Assembly (NCBI GenBank): GCA_030737875.1
Contig: CM060912.1
Span: 879,617,199 to 879,681,198, forward strand
Reading direction: 5' to 3'
DNA length: 64,000 nucleotides
Origin: Allium sativum
Lineage: Eukaryota > Streptophyta > Magnoliopsida > Asparagales > Amaryllidaceae
Below the pieces are notes generated by a model. It had not been told where the DNA came from, made no database searches, and saw only the letters and a program-made list of their open reading frames with translations. This document shows positions 11,073-22,494 of the stretch, one piece after another (the stretch's first letter is position 1; each line of letters opens with the position of its first letter). The translations under genes and the position numbers were made by a program.

Positions 11073-11777
11073 CTACGAACCTTGGTGCATCTTCCCGATT
11101 GCTCCGAAACGAACCACGTTACGGAAAGGAGAAACCTTCATGAAAACCATGTCTCCCACTTCGAATTCCAAATCTGCCCTTCGCTTGTTAGCATAGGATT
11201 TCTGTCTATCTTGGGCCGCTTTCATCCGTCTTCTCACCAATTCAACTTTCTCGGATGTGTCCCGTATCATATCGGGCCCAAGTATCAGCCTATCTATTGT
11301 CTCCCACCAACAAGATGGTGACCTATACGGCCTCCCACACAAAGCTTCAAATGGTGCCATCCCTATGCTGGGTTGATAGCTATTATTATAAGCAAACTCT
11401 ACAAGAGGAAGGTGGTCTTCCCAAGTACCACCAAAGTCAAGGACACAAAGCCTCAAAAGATCTTCGAGCACTCTATTCACCCTTTCGATTTGGCCATCCG
11501 TCTGGGGGTGATAGGCTGTTCTCAGATTCAATTGCGTACCCATCGCTTCTTGCAAACTATTCCAGAACTGGCTAGTGAAAATTGGGTCACGATCGCTAAC
11601 TATGCTAGAAGGAACTCCATGCAACCGCACTATCTCTCGAAGATAAACAGATGCTAAACCTGATACAGTCCTCTTGTTCTTTACTGGAATGAAATGGGTG
11701 CTCTTCGTAAGTTTATCAACTATGACCCATATCCCATAAAGCCCAAATAGTTTGGTCATCTTAATGGACATCTTCAC
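11073..11777 (-). pseudogene. RT-C integrase core, truncated
   Basis: 234 codons with IWVIVDKLTKSTHFIPV, SDRDPIFTSQFW and YHPQTDGQIERVNR, so the second Asp and the Glu of the DD35E triad are present. The zinc-binding HHCC region and the block with the first Asp (MDFI in RT-F) are lost at the right-hand junction. Reverse transcriptase and RNase H should lie upstream and are missing. It is better preserved than the sequence immediately to its right, which duplicates part of the same region in decayed form. Confidence 0.85.
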
Positions 11778-12564
11778 CCCAACTATATATCACAAACAGG
11801 CGAGTCATACTCCTTATGGGGTTTGCAACAGAACTAAGATTGAGAATAGGACCGAGAGGATATACTTAAAAGATAGCATGCGAGTAAGCTCTACAGAATA
11901 ATAGGGATCAAGGATATACTCTTAGAAAGAGATATAATGCGCGTATCTAGTCTTCAATCTTCTAAGCCGCATTTTCTTGTGCTTAATCCCATCGTGCCTT
12001 GACCGTCTTTTAACTTCACAATTTCGTAGCTCTTAATTCTTATTTCCAAAATATGAGTTAGAACTTATTTCACCGTTGCCTCTCATTCCACTTCCACTTA
12101 TTCTTTGCCTAAAATACTTGGCTTAAACATAACTGCGTGCTCATGGTTTCATGCAAGCTTTCCAAAATTCGTTAGTGAATCCTGGATCTCGTTTACATAC
12201 CATACGGTATTCCACGCAGAAGAACTATCTCTTGAAAACAAATGCCACTCCACGTTGCCAAATGTTCTTACTAGGGTGATTTCTATAACCCATGCTTAAG
12301 CGGAATGGACTATCCGCCTTAATGGCGAACACTACTCGATTGGATTACAAATTTCCAAAAAGTGCCAAGGGATTCTAGATAACTAATCATGACGGAACCC
12401 TAAAGGTCACACGAGATTTCGAGGGTATTACCTAGCAACCCTATGTTCAAAGTCAAGAATGGCTCCATAACTGGACAACCAACCCTTGCCCAAAATCAAC
12501 CCGTATCCCATAAACCTGAGAACATAAGCATCACACACGAATTCTACGCTCAAGATAGAGATTT
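11778..12564 (-). pseudogene. decayed second integrase/chromodomain block and protease tail of RT-C
   Basis: Bases 11800-12230 closely match 57407-57770 of RT-H: the shared words ACTCCTTA..GGGGTTTGCAACAG, remnants of an RDPxFTSEFW motif, and a chromodomain-linker remnant (VEVERE). Bases 12380-12564 correspond to the protease C-terminal part of RT-F (RFMGYGLILG, YGAILDFE in a shifted frame). RT-C therefore carries the integrase 3' region twice, one copy of the non-autonomous type and one of the autonomous type. No intact frame. Confidence 0.65.
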
Positions 12565-13782
12565 TCAAATCCATACAAATCGCAGATAGATGGGCGGAAC
12601 CCCCCCCCCAATCGGATTTGAAATACTAACGGGATTTTCAACTAGACTAGTACTTAGGTGCAAACTTTCAATAAGGTCAGAAATAAAACTATGTGATGCG
12701 CCAAAATCAAACAAGGTATGAACAAGGAAATCAGAAATGTAAACATGACTTTCTATAGAAACACTACCTCGATCAAAAGCTGGAAGAGCGAGAGGAGCCT
12801 GCAACTGCCCTCCAGAGGGTCCTGCTTGCTGAATTTGCCTTTTCCCTTGTCCTCTCTTTTTCGGGCAATCCTCACTATAGTGTCCAGACTCTCCATAATG
12901 AAAGCATTCTCCCAACTTCCTTTTCTTCTTCCTACAGTCTTTGGCTATGTGCCCAGTAATCCCACAGAAGTTACACTTCCTCCTTTCTCTTGACTTGTTG
13001 TCCTTGCTATTGTTGTTCTTGCCTCCTTTTCCGGAATCTACCTTCTCGCCTTGAGACTCATTTGCCTTGACCTCCTTCTTGTCACTCTTATCTTCTTCTT
13101 GAAGCAGGGCCATATTCACCAAACTCTCGAAGGTCGCCCCCATGGGTATATGAGATATGGCCAAACCGCGCAATGGCTCATTCAATCCTAGAGCAAAGCG
13201 TAGGGCCTTCTTTTGAGCTGTGTTAACCAAGTCTAGACCGAACCGAGCAAGTTGATTAAACATATCCACGTATTCCCTAACTGTCATGTCCCCTTGCTTT
13301 AGAGATAGGAACCTCTCCATCCGAAGGTTCTCTTCCGTTGATGATAAAAATCTCAATCTGAACCTTCTCCTAAAGTCATCCCAAGTCTGAATTGGTCTAG
13401 TAGTGGTGGTGACTACCCACCAATATGCAGCTTCCTCTTTCAATAACCATACTGCCAACAGAACTTTTCTACGGTCTTCTATATCAAAGATAGCAAAGAG
13501 GACTTCAGTTTCCTTTAACCAGTTTCTTGCCTCAACAAAAGTCTCTGTCCCAATAAAATTCTTGCCACCCATCGCCTTAAAGTCCTTGCAAATCTTTGCG
13601 AAATCCACTTGTGGATGCTGAGGAGGAGGAGGAACCTCAGCTACGGGAGGAGGAGAAATGTTAGCGACGGGGGAAGGAGGAGGAATGTTCGCGGGGCCGG
13701 CTTCATTCGCCCTTGCCTCCATGTACCTTCTAAACCAAATAGGTACTGGTACGCCCTCCAGAATGGCAAAATTATCGGCCAT
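12565..13782 (-). CDS. gag: RT-C Gag with start of protease
   Basis: 405 codons beginning MADNFAILEGVPVP. Residues 60-215 form a Retrotrans_gag-type domain (FVEARNWLK, AAYWW, TVREYVDMFNQLARFGL). Two zinc knuckles follow: C270-x2-C273-x4-H-x4-C283 is intact; the second starts at C293 but has Tyr at 296 in place of Cys. A protease start follows with HTLFDFGASHSFIS near residues 355-368, where the catalytic DSG is DFG. The frame then leaves register in a run of ten Gs (12601-12610) and ends early, while protease-like sequence continues in another frame. Gag may be nearly intact; protease is not. The first Met fits the RT-F start context. Confidence 0.88.
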   Translation of the reverse strand: MADNFAILEGVPVPIWFRRYMEARANEAGPANIPPPSPVANISPPPVAEVPPPPQHPQVDFAKICKDFKAMGGKNFIGTETFVEARNWLKETEVLFAIFDIEDRRKVLLAVWLLKEEAAYWWVVTTTTRPIQTWDDFRRRFRLRFLSSTEENLRMERFLSLKQGDMTVREYVDMFNQLARFGLDLVNTAQKKALRFALGLNEPLRGLAISHIPMGATFESLVNMALLQEEDKSDKKEVKANESQGEKVDSGKGGKNNNSKDNKSRERRKCNFCGITGHIAKDCRKKKRKLGECFHYGESGHYSEDCPKKRGQGKRQIQQAGPSGGQLQAPLALPAFDRGSVSIESHVYISDFLVHTLFDFGASHSFISDLIESLHLSTSLVENPVSISNPIGGGVPPIYLRFVWI

Positions 13783-13962
13783 ACTGAAACGAAGAAAAAG
13801 ATAGATTGAGATCGAGGAAACAAAGGATAGTGCTAATGGCTTTTGGGGAATAGCCTTTTAAAATAAACTAGACTTTTCTTGGAAAATACTTAATTGGTTT
13901 TGAAAATAGTTTTTCAAAAGGTAAGTTTTAAAAACCTTTTGCTCAAATCTTGTAAACCTTAT

Positions 13963-13974
13963 GCTCTGATACCA
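13963..13974 (-). other. Met-tRNA primer-binding site of RT-C
   Basis: The minus strand reads TGGTATCAGAGC two bases inside the 5' LTR end, complementary to initiator Met-tRNA. Confidence 0.88.
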
Positions 13975-15288
13975 AATGTAACACCCCACCTCCGCCAGTG
14001 CCACTCTTGCAAGCACACTAGCTTTGGAGGGGCGTTAAACAAGGTAAACATGCATGCAAATATCACAAGACAGAACATATAAGTAAAACAGAGTAAATAA
14101 AGCAGCGGATAAAACTAACATTTCAAAACCATAGTCAAGTTACATCAAAGTACTTGGTCATTATTTTCCACAAAACATAGTCTAGAAACATAAACTAAAA
14201 ACTGGAAATAACATAAAGTAACTATCCCCAAGGTAGAATAAAGCCATAGCGAGCTCAAGTCCAAACCGTACATGAGATATCCATAAAAGCAGCTAAAGAT
14301 CCAAGCTAGGTACCAGTGTTCCCACCCTGTAAACCTGGGGGGGGGGGGGGACAGAAGAAAAGAGGCAAAAGAAAACGGGTCAGTCGAAAGACTGGTAAGT
14401 CCTATCTACTATCAGTATAAAAACTAATAAAGTTAACTGAACATGTAAAACAGAGATGAGATGTAGGGTGATAACTGGCATGGTGAAAAGTTAACAAGAT
14501 AGATCAAGTGTGGCATCGCATATACAAGGTTAAGTTGCACCAGGTGTGTACTAGTATTCCAATCCACGTCAAGTATAAACAAGAAATGATCCCTTAGCCC
14601 AATGTTGGCCCAAACCCATGAGATGACCTAAATCAAGGTCCAACTACTCGGTCTAGTCGATCGGCTCCCTATAAGCCTAACTCGTCGTGTATCGGTGTCA
14701 TACGGCTTAATCATGGAATGCAGTTAACTGTGCAAGGTCCACCCTAGGGTGTATCCGGCCCTACGGTGTAAACCTCAGACACAATTAAAGTATGCACAGT
14801 CTAAACCTACCGGTGCCCATGTTCAACTCCGGACTTAATGTGCACGACCATGGTCCGCCTGAACAACCGGTGCACCATTCAGCCGTCTCTTTTGGTCTCT
14901 TACAATCAGTTCAGTAATCGTGCCCCACCCCAGCCTAGTCCAGGGTACCCATGATACTTCCAAGTTGGTTACTGCTGAAAGGACCACGTAACTAGGATTT
15001 CAAGTGGGTTAAGTGTGGTTAACCCTATCCTAACCATGTATTGAGTTGGTTAAGTGTATTCAAGCAGTTCATGACTTAACCCTATCAATACATCGGGTTT
15101 AATTGGTTAAGTATATTCAAGTAATCCATGAATTAACCCTACCAATCCATCGTGTTTAATTGGTTAAGTATATTCAAGTAGTCCATGACTTAACCCTACC
15201 AATCCATCGTGTTTAATTGGTTAAGTATATTCAAGTAGTCCATGACTTAACCCTACCATGTGGCATTAATTAACTTAATGCACCCCAA

Positions 15289-15488
15289 CCTCTCACATTA
15301 GACTTTGTTGTGGTTACTAGTTAAGCCGGGCGGGTCCGGGTAGCTTTACACCACAACCTAGTCTAAACTCGGGTTTTAAGTGCGACATGACCAACTACTC
15401 ACATTGGGTCCTATTGCTTGTAGCCACTAGTTAAGCCGGTCGGTTCCGGGTAGATTTATGCTACAAACTCAACCCAACCTCGAGTTGG
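15289..15488 (-). other. tandem stem-loop pair in RT-C 5' LTR
   Basis: Units at 15289-15373 and 15397-15488, nearly identical to those in the 3' LTR, with small differences in the loops (AAGCCGG for AAGTCGG). Confidence 0.65.
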
Positions 15489-16716
15489 CCATTCTCATGT
15501 TTTCTAGAAGTCATGTCCAAGTCCATGTATCAAGCATAAACACATGTCAAACTTTCATGTCATATTTTCAAGTCATGTTCTCATGTTATTTAAGCTTGCC
15601 CAACTACCCATAACGTATTCCCATCGCACGTAAGTTCGTATCAACGCAAATAGATCAAAAAGGGAACATAACTATATGACAAGGTGGGCATAAGATGGGA
15701 AAATCTACCACAAATTAAACATGGTGATATTTGAGGCCAAAAGGGGTTCAACATACTAGCATATGGCCTCAACATGTATGATAGCATAAAAGGTGACTTG
15801 GCCACATACATATCAAATAGCATAAGGGTGATTTGGCCACAAGCATGCATACTAGCATAAGGGTGCTTTGGCCACAAGTTAAACATGGTGGCATATGAGG
15901 CAAATGTGTTCATAAACTTGCATATTACATTATAAGCCTCAAAACATGCATGATATCAACTTTAGCAAATAGGTGAAACATGATCATAAATGACATAGGA
16001 TGATAGCTAGTGATTCACATATAACATCATATGCAAGATAACATAAGGTTTATGAGAGATCATAAACTTGCATATTACATTATAAGCCTCCAAACATGCA
16101 TAACATTCAAACTTAGCGGATAGGTGATACATGGTCCTAGATGACATAGAATGATGACTAGAAGTTCGCATATAACATTATATGCAAGTTATCATAAAGG
16201 TTATAAGAGTTCTCATGTTGCATAATGCAACATTTCAACATAAAGCTTATAGCTTTTAGCCCACAAGGTCAAGGTGATAGCCTTATAAACATGCATAGAA
16301 TAAACTTATGCATGACATGTTAGAATCAAAGCACATATCATACTTAGGCCCAAACTCAAACTTGCAACATGTCACATTTAACTTCATAGTTAGAACCTAA
16401 GAGTAGTATAGGGCTTACAATGCTATGAAGACCTATGAAATATAATAAGATTGAGACAAAGCCACTAGCAACTCTAAAAACCCCCAATCGCATATAAGCT
16501 CCAAGTTGTTTTGAGAAACAATAAACTCCTTTGATTTGTATGAAGAAAGATCCTTGTTTTGATGAAGAAAGGTGGCTCTTTTACTAGCTTAGGACACTCA
16601 AACTTTCATGAAGAGGATGGAGGCCATGATATGAAGATGAAGGCCATGATCAAGAAACATTTTGGCAGCATTTAGTTGTAGGAATGATTAATGAAGGTTT
16701 AGGCTAGGTCTAGGGG

Positions 16717-16944
16717 TCTTTTTATAGAGATTAGGGGTAGTTTAGACCATAGGATTAACCCTAAATCGAATCTGAGCCATCAACTCCCGTCAGAAACTTC
16801 CAGAACAAGACCCAACATGTCAAAATGGTGCACCAGAAAAATTGGTCCGACCGGGGGGGTCGACCCCTGGGTCGACATGGGTGTCGACCCATTGGGGGGG
16901 TCGACACCAGTGTCGACCCTGCCTGGGGCGGGAAAATTCCCGCC
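16717..16944 (-). promoter_or_regulatory. LTR promoter region: E2F-like dyad, GTCGAC cluster, TATA box (RT-C 5' LTR)
   Basis: In element sense: perfect dyad GGCGGGAAAATTCCCGCC, then five GTCGAC sites, then CTCTATAAAAAGA about 130 bases further on. This is the copy that would drive the genomic transcript. Function inferred. Confidence 0.5.
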
Positions 16945-17195
16945 CATTCTGCCTTGGTTGTAATTCGAATCTGAATTCGAATTTGAACTGTTTTCGGGCT
17001 TGGAATTTTCTGAAAACTTCATTGGGTCATAACTTGGTCATACGGACTCCATTTTTCGAAAACTCGGACTCTATTTCGTGTATTTTTCCGAGATGAACGC
17101 AATGGCACAGCCCGTTTCCCTTGTTTCAGATTTTACAATTTAATTCTTCTTTGATTTACATTATAACATGTTATTCAAAAATACGGGTTGTTACA

Positions 17196-17691
17196 CCATA
17201 TTATCTTGTTACTATGGTTTAGTCTTATATTTAGTTTATTCATATCATGACCCTTTTCCTCGTTTAAATACTAAGAATCACTGGACTTACCAGACTTTAT
17301 GTCTGACCTAGTTTACTTTCGCCTCTTTTCTTCCGTTCCCCCCCAGGTAGTCAAGGAGGGAATAACTCAGGTTTGCTTGGACCGTTACTCTTTCCAAGCT
17401 TGAAGACTCTTTAACGTGTTTCCTTGGACTCTCTCTTCTGCTGCTATGGTTGGCTCATGCTTTATTTGGGGAAATCATTTTATGCTTCTTTATTTTTGTA
17501 AGAAAGACAGGATACTTTGGTATTGTAAAACAATCTTTGTACAAGTTGTTTGTCCATGAAATAAAGTTTTATTTATTTGTCGCTGCTTTAACTGTCTTTC
17601 TTGTAATTTATCTGCATCTTTTACCTGTAATGCTCCACCGAAATTAAGGCATTCCCTTTGTGAGTGACCTTAACGGAGGTGGGGTGTTTCA
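17196..17691 (+). repeat. 3' end of the RT-B 5' LTR, resumed after RT-C
   Basis: Continues 6822-6860. Matches 24111-24602 with few differences and ends GGGGTGTTTCA. Contains the hairpin CAGACTTTATGTCTG (17291-17305) and a C-run (about 17338-17345). The open frame at 17450-17647 lies in LTR sequence and is not a gene. Confidence 0.88.
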
Positions 17692-17693
17692 CT

Positions 17694-17705
17694 TGGTATC
17701 AGAGC
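17694..17705 (+). other. Met-tRNA primer-binding site of RT-B
   Basis: TGGTATCAGAGC two bases after the 5' LTR end, which fixes the plus orientation. Confidence 0.88.
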
Positions 17706-19991
17706 TGAAGGTTACCGGATCAGATAAAAGATTTAAAAAATTATTTTCAAAACGGTTTTAAAAGAAGCATTTTCAAAATAAAAGTTTTGTTTTAAAGGCA
17801 TATTCCCCAAAGCCATATGCAATATCTTTTGGCCCTCTACTTGAATCCTTGTTTGCTTCTTTCTTGAGTCTCTGGGGCTCCTGACTTTCTGGGAGGTAAC
17901 CTCATCGCGACATGGTTCCGTAGGCTTGATGAGACTATGACACTTGTCAAAGGGAAAATAAGTGCTTAACTTCAATCTGTAGCCGTAATTTTCTTTCGAG
18001 CTTTGTAGGATTCCTCGTGCGATGGAGGCAGCTTTCGAGAGACATGTCAACAAGTTACACAAGGATGGAAAAGTTAAGAATGAGGGGGTCTGGCTACGGA
18101 GCACAACACAAGGATGAAGAACCCATGGATATGGACTTGGTTCACAAAGGAGGGGAGGAAAAAATAGTAAAACCTAAAACAAGAGGAAGTATCTTTATTT
18201 TAGTACGACGGATCGTATAATTAAGGGCAAGGGCAAGAACAAGGGACATGATTTTTCCGGAAGACGAGTGCATGCTCTCACCGCCAGCATACCTGAAAGA
18301 GAGAGGCAGTAATAATTCTGTTGGAAGAGTTTTTCCTTTTTTTGATTATCCTTTTAATACTCCTTCTGACTTTAGCGCTTCACATCCATATATATATCTG
18401 CTTCCATAGTTGAGTCTCTGCACCCTAGTTATTGTGTAGTAGAGGATCCCATTATAGTCTCAAATCCAATTGCTGGTTCGACCCATTTATCTTTGACTTG
18501 TGAGGATTTGAGAATAGCTATATTTATGCTTATGTTTTTGGGTTATGGGTTGATTCTAGGCATTGATTGGTTAGCTAGTAATTGTGAAGCAAGGGTAGTT
18601 AGACTTTCGACTTGCCTTGGGAATACCCTTGAGATTTCATACGATCCTAAGGGATCAGTTTGTCTTAGCTACCTAGAATCACTTTAATTATCTATCGACA
18701 ATTTTCGATCCGTTGGGGTAGTCCATGAGTACGCAAGATGTTTTGACTAGGGTAGGGGTTTTCCCCCTAAGAACTCGAGACAGACTTCTGCATGTATCTA
18801 GATGACACGGCAAAGCCAGTTATGCGATCAACGATAATTCTGGAGCAAGATTGGCGAGGATAGCCAGAGTCGGTAAAGTGCTCAATTGTTTGGTTGTTTT
18901 GTTAGTATCATCTCACATAGATCGTCCAAATTCGGAGGAGATATCCCTTAGGTGCTTGTCTGATATTGGTTTAGGCCTTTGGGGCTTGTACTTGAGGGAT
19001 GTCGAGTTCGACTAGGATGGTTTGCATGAGAAATAAATGGTTGGGGGCTGGCACCCTAAGTTAGACTGACCTTAAGAGAGGTAATAAGCACATAGTAACC
19101 ATTAGCTTTAGACTCTCAGATTTGCAGCATGATGGATAAGTTGAGTAGAGGAGAGACCTCTAATCATCTTAGGTATATACACTTGGTATCATGATTAACA
19201 TATGTTTTTTTCTCGGGAGGATAGTTCGACTACATTGGATACCCTCTAGCATAGTAAGTGAGCGAGGTCCTATCTTTACTAGTGGGTTTTGGAAGCGGAG
19301 GTCAAGAAGCTTCGCAATCGTGGAGTTAAATTAGTTAAGGTACAGTGGAGTGAAGCTCAAGAAGATGCGACTTCGAAGACGGAAGACTAAATACGCACAA
19401 CATACCCTCTTTCTTGAGGGTATATCCCTGATCTCTTTTGCTAGGAATGTTAGGCATTCTTGTTTCCATCTTTTTAAGTATATCCTCTAGGTCCTATCTT
19501 CGTGATCCTTAGGTAGAATCCAATGGATGTAAACATGTGTTTGAGACATGTTATGTTTGGTGGATGCAAGTGGTTGCAAGTGTTTGCTAGTGGTTGCTCG
19601 TGGATGCATATACGCACATTAGGCACTAGGTCGGCTCAGTCACTTTCATATTGCATTTGCATATATGTATTTGTTTATGGATTGAACTTGATGTGTTGCA
19701 TTTGAGTGAATGGTTGTGCACTCATATAGAAATGATATGTATCGTTAGGATTGCATACATGATGGACTCATGGCACTGACATAATTCGCATTAAGGAGGT
19801 CAACTGAATCAGTAGACCGCCTGATTTTACATTAGATAAGGACATGTATACACACTATGCATAGAATCATGAAAGCATTAGAAATCCTTTTTAGGGACAA
19901 TGGATGCCTGTGATTGAATGGTTGAGTAGATGGATGCTGGATGTTAGGATACATTCTTCTTAACTTGAAGATTTCGGGGACGAAATCCTTT
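17706..19991 (+). pseudogene. RT-B internal region: gag/protease and integrase/chromodomain scraps
   Basis: No full frame. 18236-18300 resembles the gag-protease linker (VHALTASIPERERQ, compare RT-F). 18405-18690 is protease C-terminal sequence (IVSNPIAGSTHLSLTCEDL, then LGYGLILGIDWLA). 19255-19295 retains PIFTSGFW of the integrase DRDPIFTSxFW motif with both Asp of DRD changed, joined directly to a chromodomain remnant (EAEVKKLRN, KLVKVQWSEAQEDAT, about 19290-19390). Reverse transcriptase, RNase H and the integrase core are deleted. 19390-19991 is 3' untranslated sequence like that of RT-C. Such a copy depends on proteins supplied by others. Confidence 0.72.
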
Positions 19992-20004
19992 AAGGAGGGG
20001 AGAA
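19992..20004 (+). other. polypurine tract of RT-B
   Basis: AAGGAGGGGAGAA directly before the 3' LTR start TGTAACACC. Confidence 0.82.
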
Positions 20005-20257
20005 TGTAACACCCCGTATTTTCTGTAAAGGTTAATGTAACAAATCAAAGTATATTTAATTTTTAAGAGAAGAATTAAGGGAAATGGATTATGCCATTGC
20101 GTTCATCTCGGAATTCTGTTTGAGATAGAGTCCGAGTTTGCGTGAATCGGACTTCGTATGAGGAAGTTATGGCTGTCAGAAGTTTCCTGAAAATTCAAAT
20201 AAATTCAAACAGCTCGAAACTTAATTCAAAATTCAAAACAAAACCCAGAAGCAGGCT

Positions 20258-20439
20258 GGGCGGGAAATTTCCTGCCCAGGACCCAGGTCGACCTAGGGGG
20301 TCGACCTCCCCCCATAGGTCGACCTAGGGGTCGACCCGGGGGTCGACCTGCCCTATTTTTCCAGATCCGAGGAAGAATTCATTTTTATGTATCCGGGCTA
20401 ATTTCTGGACCAAATTCATGAGTTCTACGCTATATAAAC
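20258..20439 (+). promoter_or_regulatory. LTR promoter region of RT-B: E2F-like dyad, GTCGAC cluster, TATA box
   Basis: Imperfect dyad around CGGGAAATTTCC, five GTCGAC sites in 61 bases, and CTATATAAAC 83 bases later. Same order as in the other families. Function inferred. Confidence 0.5.
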
Positions 20440-21911
20440 GCCCCCAAACTTCACTTTCTCCACACAACTTCATTACGCCTATACTCTGCCTCAATCCTAA
20501 TTAAAATAAATCTTATTCTCCATTAAAACAAGTTATAGTTCTTCTTCAATTTAGAGATTCAAATCAAGATAAAGCTTCAAGTTGGACCATAGGCATTCCG
20601 CTTCAAGCAACGTCACTAGAATCATAGCAAATCGCCTTTTCTAAACCGATCACTATAAGTTCGGTTATTCCTTAGATTTGAACGTGTAATTGGAATTGTG
20701 AATGTAATGAATCAAAATATAGAACTATACTAATTTGCAAGTTTATTATCTTTAATTCGTGGTTATGTCAAATCTAACGTTATCTATGCCTTTGGATCTG
20801 ATTCTCGATTATGGCCTAGAATTTATTGTGGCTAATTGCCAATGACTATGATTACGAGACTTTTGCCTAAGACTATAACTATGAAAATGTTGCCCATGAA
20901 ACTATCGCCTATGACTACGATCCATGACAAAGAGACTATTACATATGACTATGACTATAAGACTGTTTCCTATGACTATGACTATGATTCATAATTTTGA
21001 GACTATTGCATATGATTCATGACTATGAGACTATTACTAAGATTTATGACTATGAGACTATTGCCTATGACATTGATTAAGAAACTATTGTGATTAGTCG
21101 CCCATGACTATTGTGGTTAATTGCCTATAACTATTGTAGTCAGTGACTTATGCCTATTCCCATTAACCTATTAGGTTGTACTTCGAACTGGCATTATGTT
21201 GGACCAAATCACCTATGCCTATTCCCATAATTATGTTGGATCCCATTTTTTTTTGGGTGTAACTTGTCTAGTTTATTCCTATTCACTGTTATGTACATCA
21301 AACCTATTGGAACAATTATTTTTGTATTTGGTTCATTCTTGCATGGCTATTCTTTTATGTCAATTCTCGTGCTTATCCCCTATTCCTTGCTTTGATAATA
21401 TTAGTATCTTTTCATGAGTACTTAGAAACTTGTGAAGTCATGTTATACGTACGATTATGATGCGGGGATTGGGCGTAGCTCAATCAAGTTAGTTTGGCAT
21501 AATAAATATGTTGGCATAGTCTAAATTGGCTATAATAGTAAATGATTTACATGCATATTAGACTTGGGCATAAGTTGATAAATTTAATTAGCCAGAAAGG
21601 GTGTAATTGGCATGTAAACCAAGTTTTGGACATAAACGGTAAACTAGAATATTAAATCTAGTTTTGACATGAACCGTAAATTGGAATATGAATATAAATC
21701 TAAATTAGGCATAAATTGAAAAAGGGGAATGTTAAATCTAAATTGGTATAAACTGCAAGTTGGGTAAATTGATTGGTAAATCAAGTTTTGGGCATAGAAT
21801 ATAAATATGCTAATTTGCATGACAAATGAATATGATCTAGGCTAAATTGATTTACGGAAAATTTACATAAATAGTAAATAAGTAAATTTAGTAAAAGGTG
21901 AATATGCCTAA

Positions 21912-22115
21912 CCTGAGGTTAGACTGAGTTGTGGTGTAAAACTGCTCGGAACCAACCGACACATCCAGTGACCACAACAATACCTGTCTAATGTGGGTGG
22001 TTAGTGCATCAAGCCCAGAAAGACCCGAGGTTAGACTGAGTTGTGGTGTAAACCTGCCCAGAACCGACCGGCACATCCGGTGACCACAACAATATCTGTT
22101 TAATGTGAGTGGTTG
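21912..22115 (+). other. tandem stem-loop pair in RT-B 3' LTR
   Basis: Units at about 21912-22000 and 22023-22115. Arms TTAGAC..GTTGTGGT and ACCACAAC..GTCTAA in unit a; the second unit is nearly the same with one basal mismatch. Each is followed by TAATGTGRGTGG, matching the CTAATGTGAGAGG that follows the RT-C units. Confidence 0.65.
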
Positions 22116-22215
22116 GTGCTTTAATTAATTAATTAAGGCTCATGAATAAATCAAGCTAGAAATGACGAGGTTAAGTAATTAGGGAAACACTTAACCGTAA
22201 TAACATGTTAACAAA

Positions 22216-22431
22216 ACCCGACACTCCTAGCTCAGTTGGTTAAAGGAGGGCGAATTGGGATGAGGCATAGGTCTCAGGTTCGAGGGCTACCTCTGCCAAT
22301 TTCTAGGGGTGAATACCTAGGTAGTGTGAAGGCATTGAAAAATCAGGGTATATCACTACCCGTGGGGTTTACTAAGGCTGACACGCAATGCCTTGAGTGA
22401 AGTCTTAGGTTCCACACGTAAATAATAAAAA
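22216..22431 (+). mobile_element. tRNA-derived SINE inserted in RT-B 3' LTR
   Basis: About 216 bp flanked by the 17-bp direct repeat AATAACATGTTAACAAA (22199-22215 and 22432-22449 region). The head carries Pol III boxes: A box TAGCTCAGTTGG (22228-22239) and B box GGTTCGAGGG (22277-22286), as in tRNA-derived plant SINEs. The tail ends AATAATAAAAAA. It interrupts the TTAAGT-rich part of the LTR. The tRNA-like head has no acceptor-stem pairing, so it is not a tRNA gene. Family not identified. Confidence 0.85.
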
Positions 22432-22494
22432 AATAACATGTTAACAAAGACAAGAAGGGTGGGGTTAAGTAATCGAGAAAACATTTAGCCAATT

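Larger units (their letters stand above)
6861..17195 (-). mobile_element. RT-C: complete Ty3-type chromodomain retrotransposon nested in RT-B
   Basis: Full structure on the minus strand: 5' LTR (13977-17195), Met-tRNA primer site, gag and protease start, damaged integrase/chromodomain, polypurine tract, 3' LTR (6861-10121). A 5-bp target duplication CCATA lies on both sides (6856-6860 and 17196-17200). The internal region is only about 3.9 kb because reverse transcriptase and RNase H are missing. LTR length, primer type and C-terminal chromodomain suit the Tekay/Del branch of chromoviruses. The element cannot now move on its own. Confidence 0.92.
13977..17195 (-). repeat. 5' LTR of RT-C (3.22 kb)
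   Basis: Same ends as the left copy. It contains a G-run at about 14338-14350, the short hairpin (14381-14394), the CAGTAA...TTACTG module (14912-14974), TTAAGT repeats (15020-15260), the stem-loop pair (15289-15488), the TATA box (16717-16729), five GTCGAC sites (16860-16917) and the dyad GGCGGGAAAATTCCCGCC (16927-16944). The left copy has ten GTCGAC sites, so copy number changed after or during insertion. Confidence 0.92.

Noticed and set aside
11082..11657. Plus-strand frames opposite the integrase
   Set aside because: They are shadows of the minus-strand integrase frame.
22228..22286. Possible tRNA gene
   Set aside because: A and B boxes are present but there is no acceptor stem, and the piece is flanked by target duplications, so it is a SINE head.
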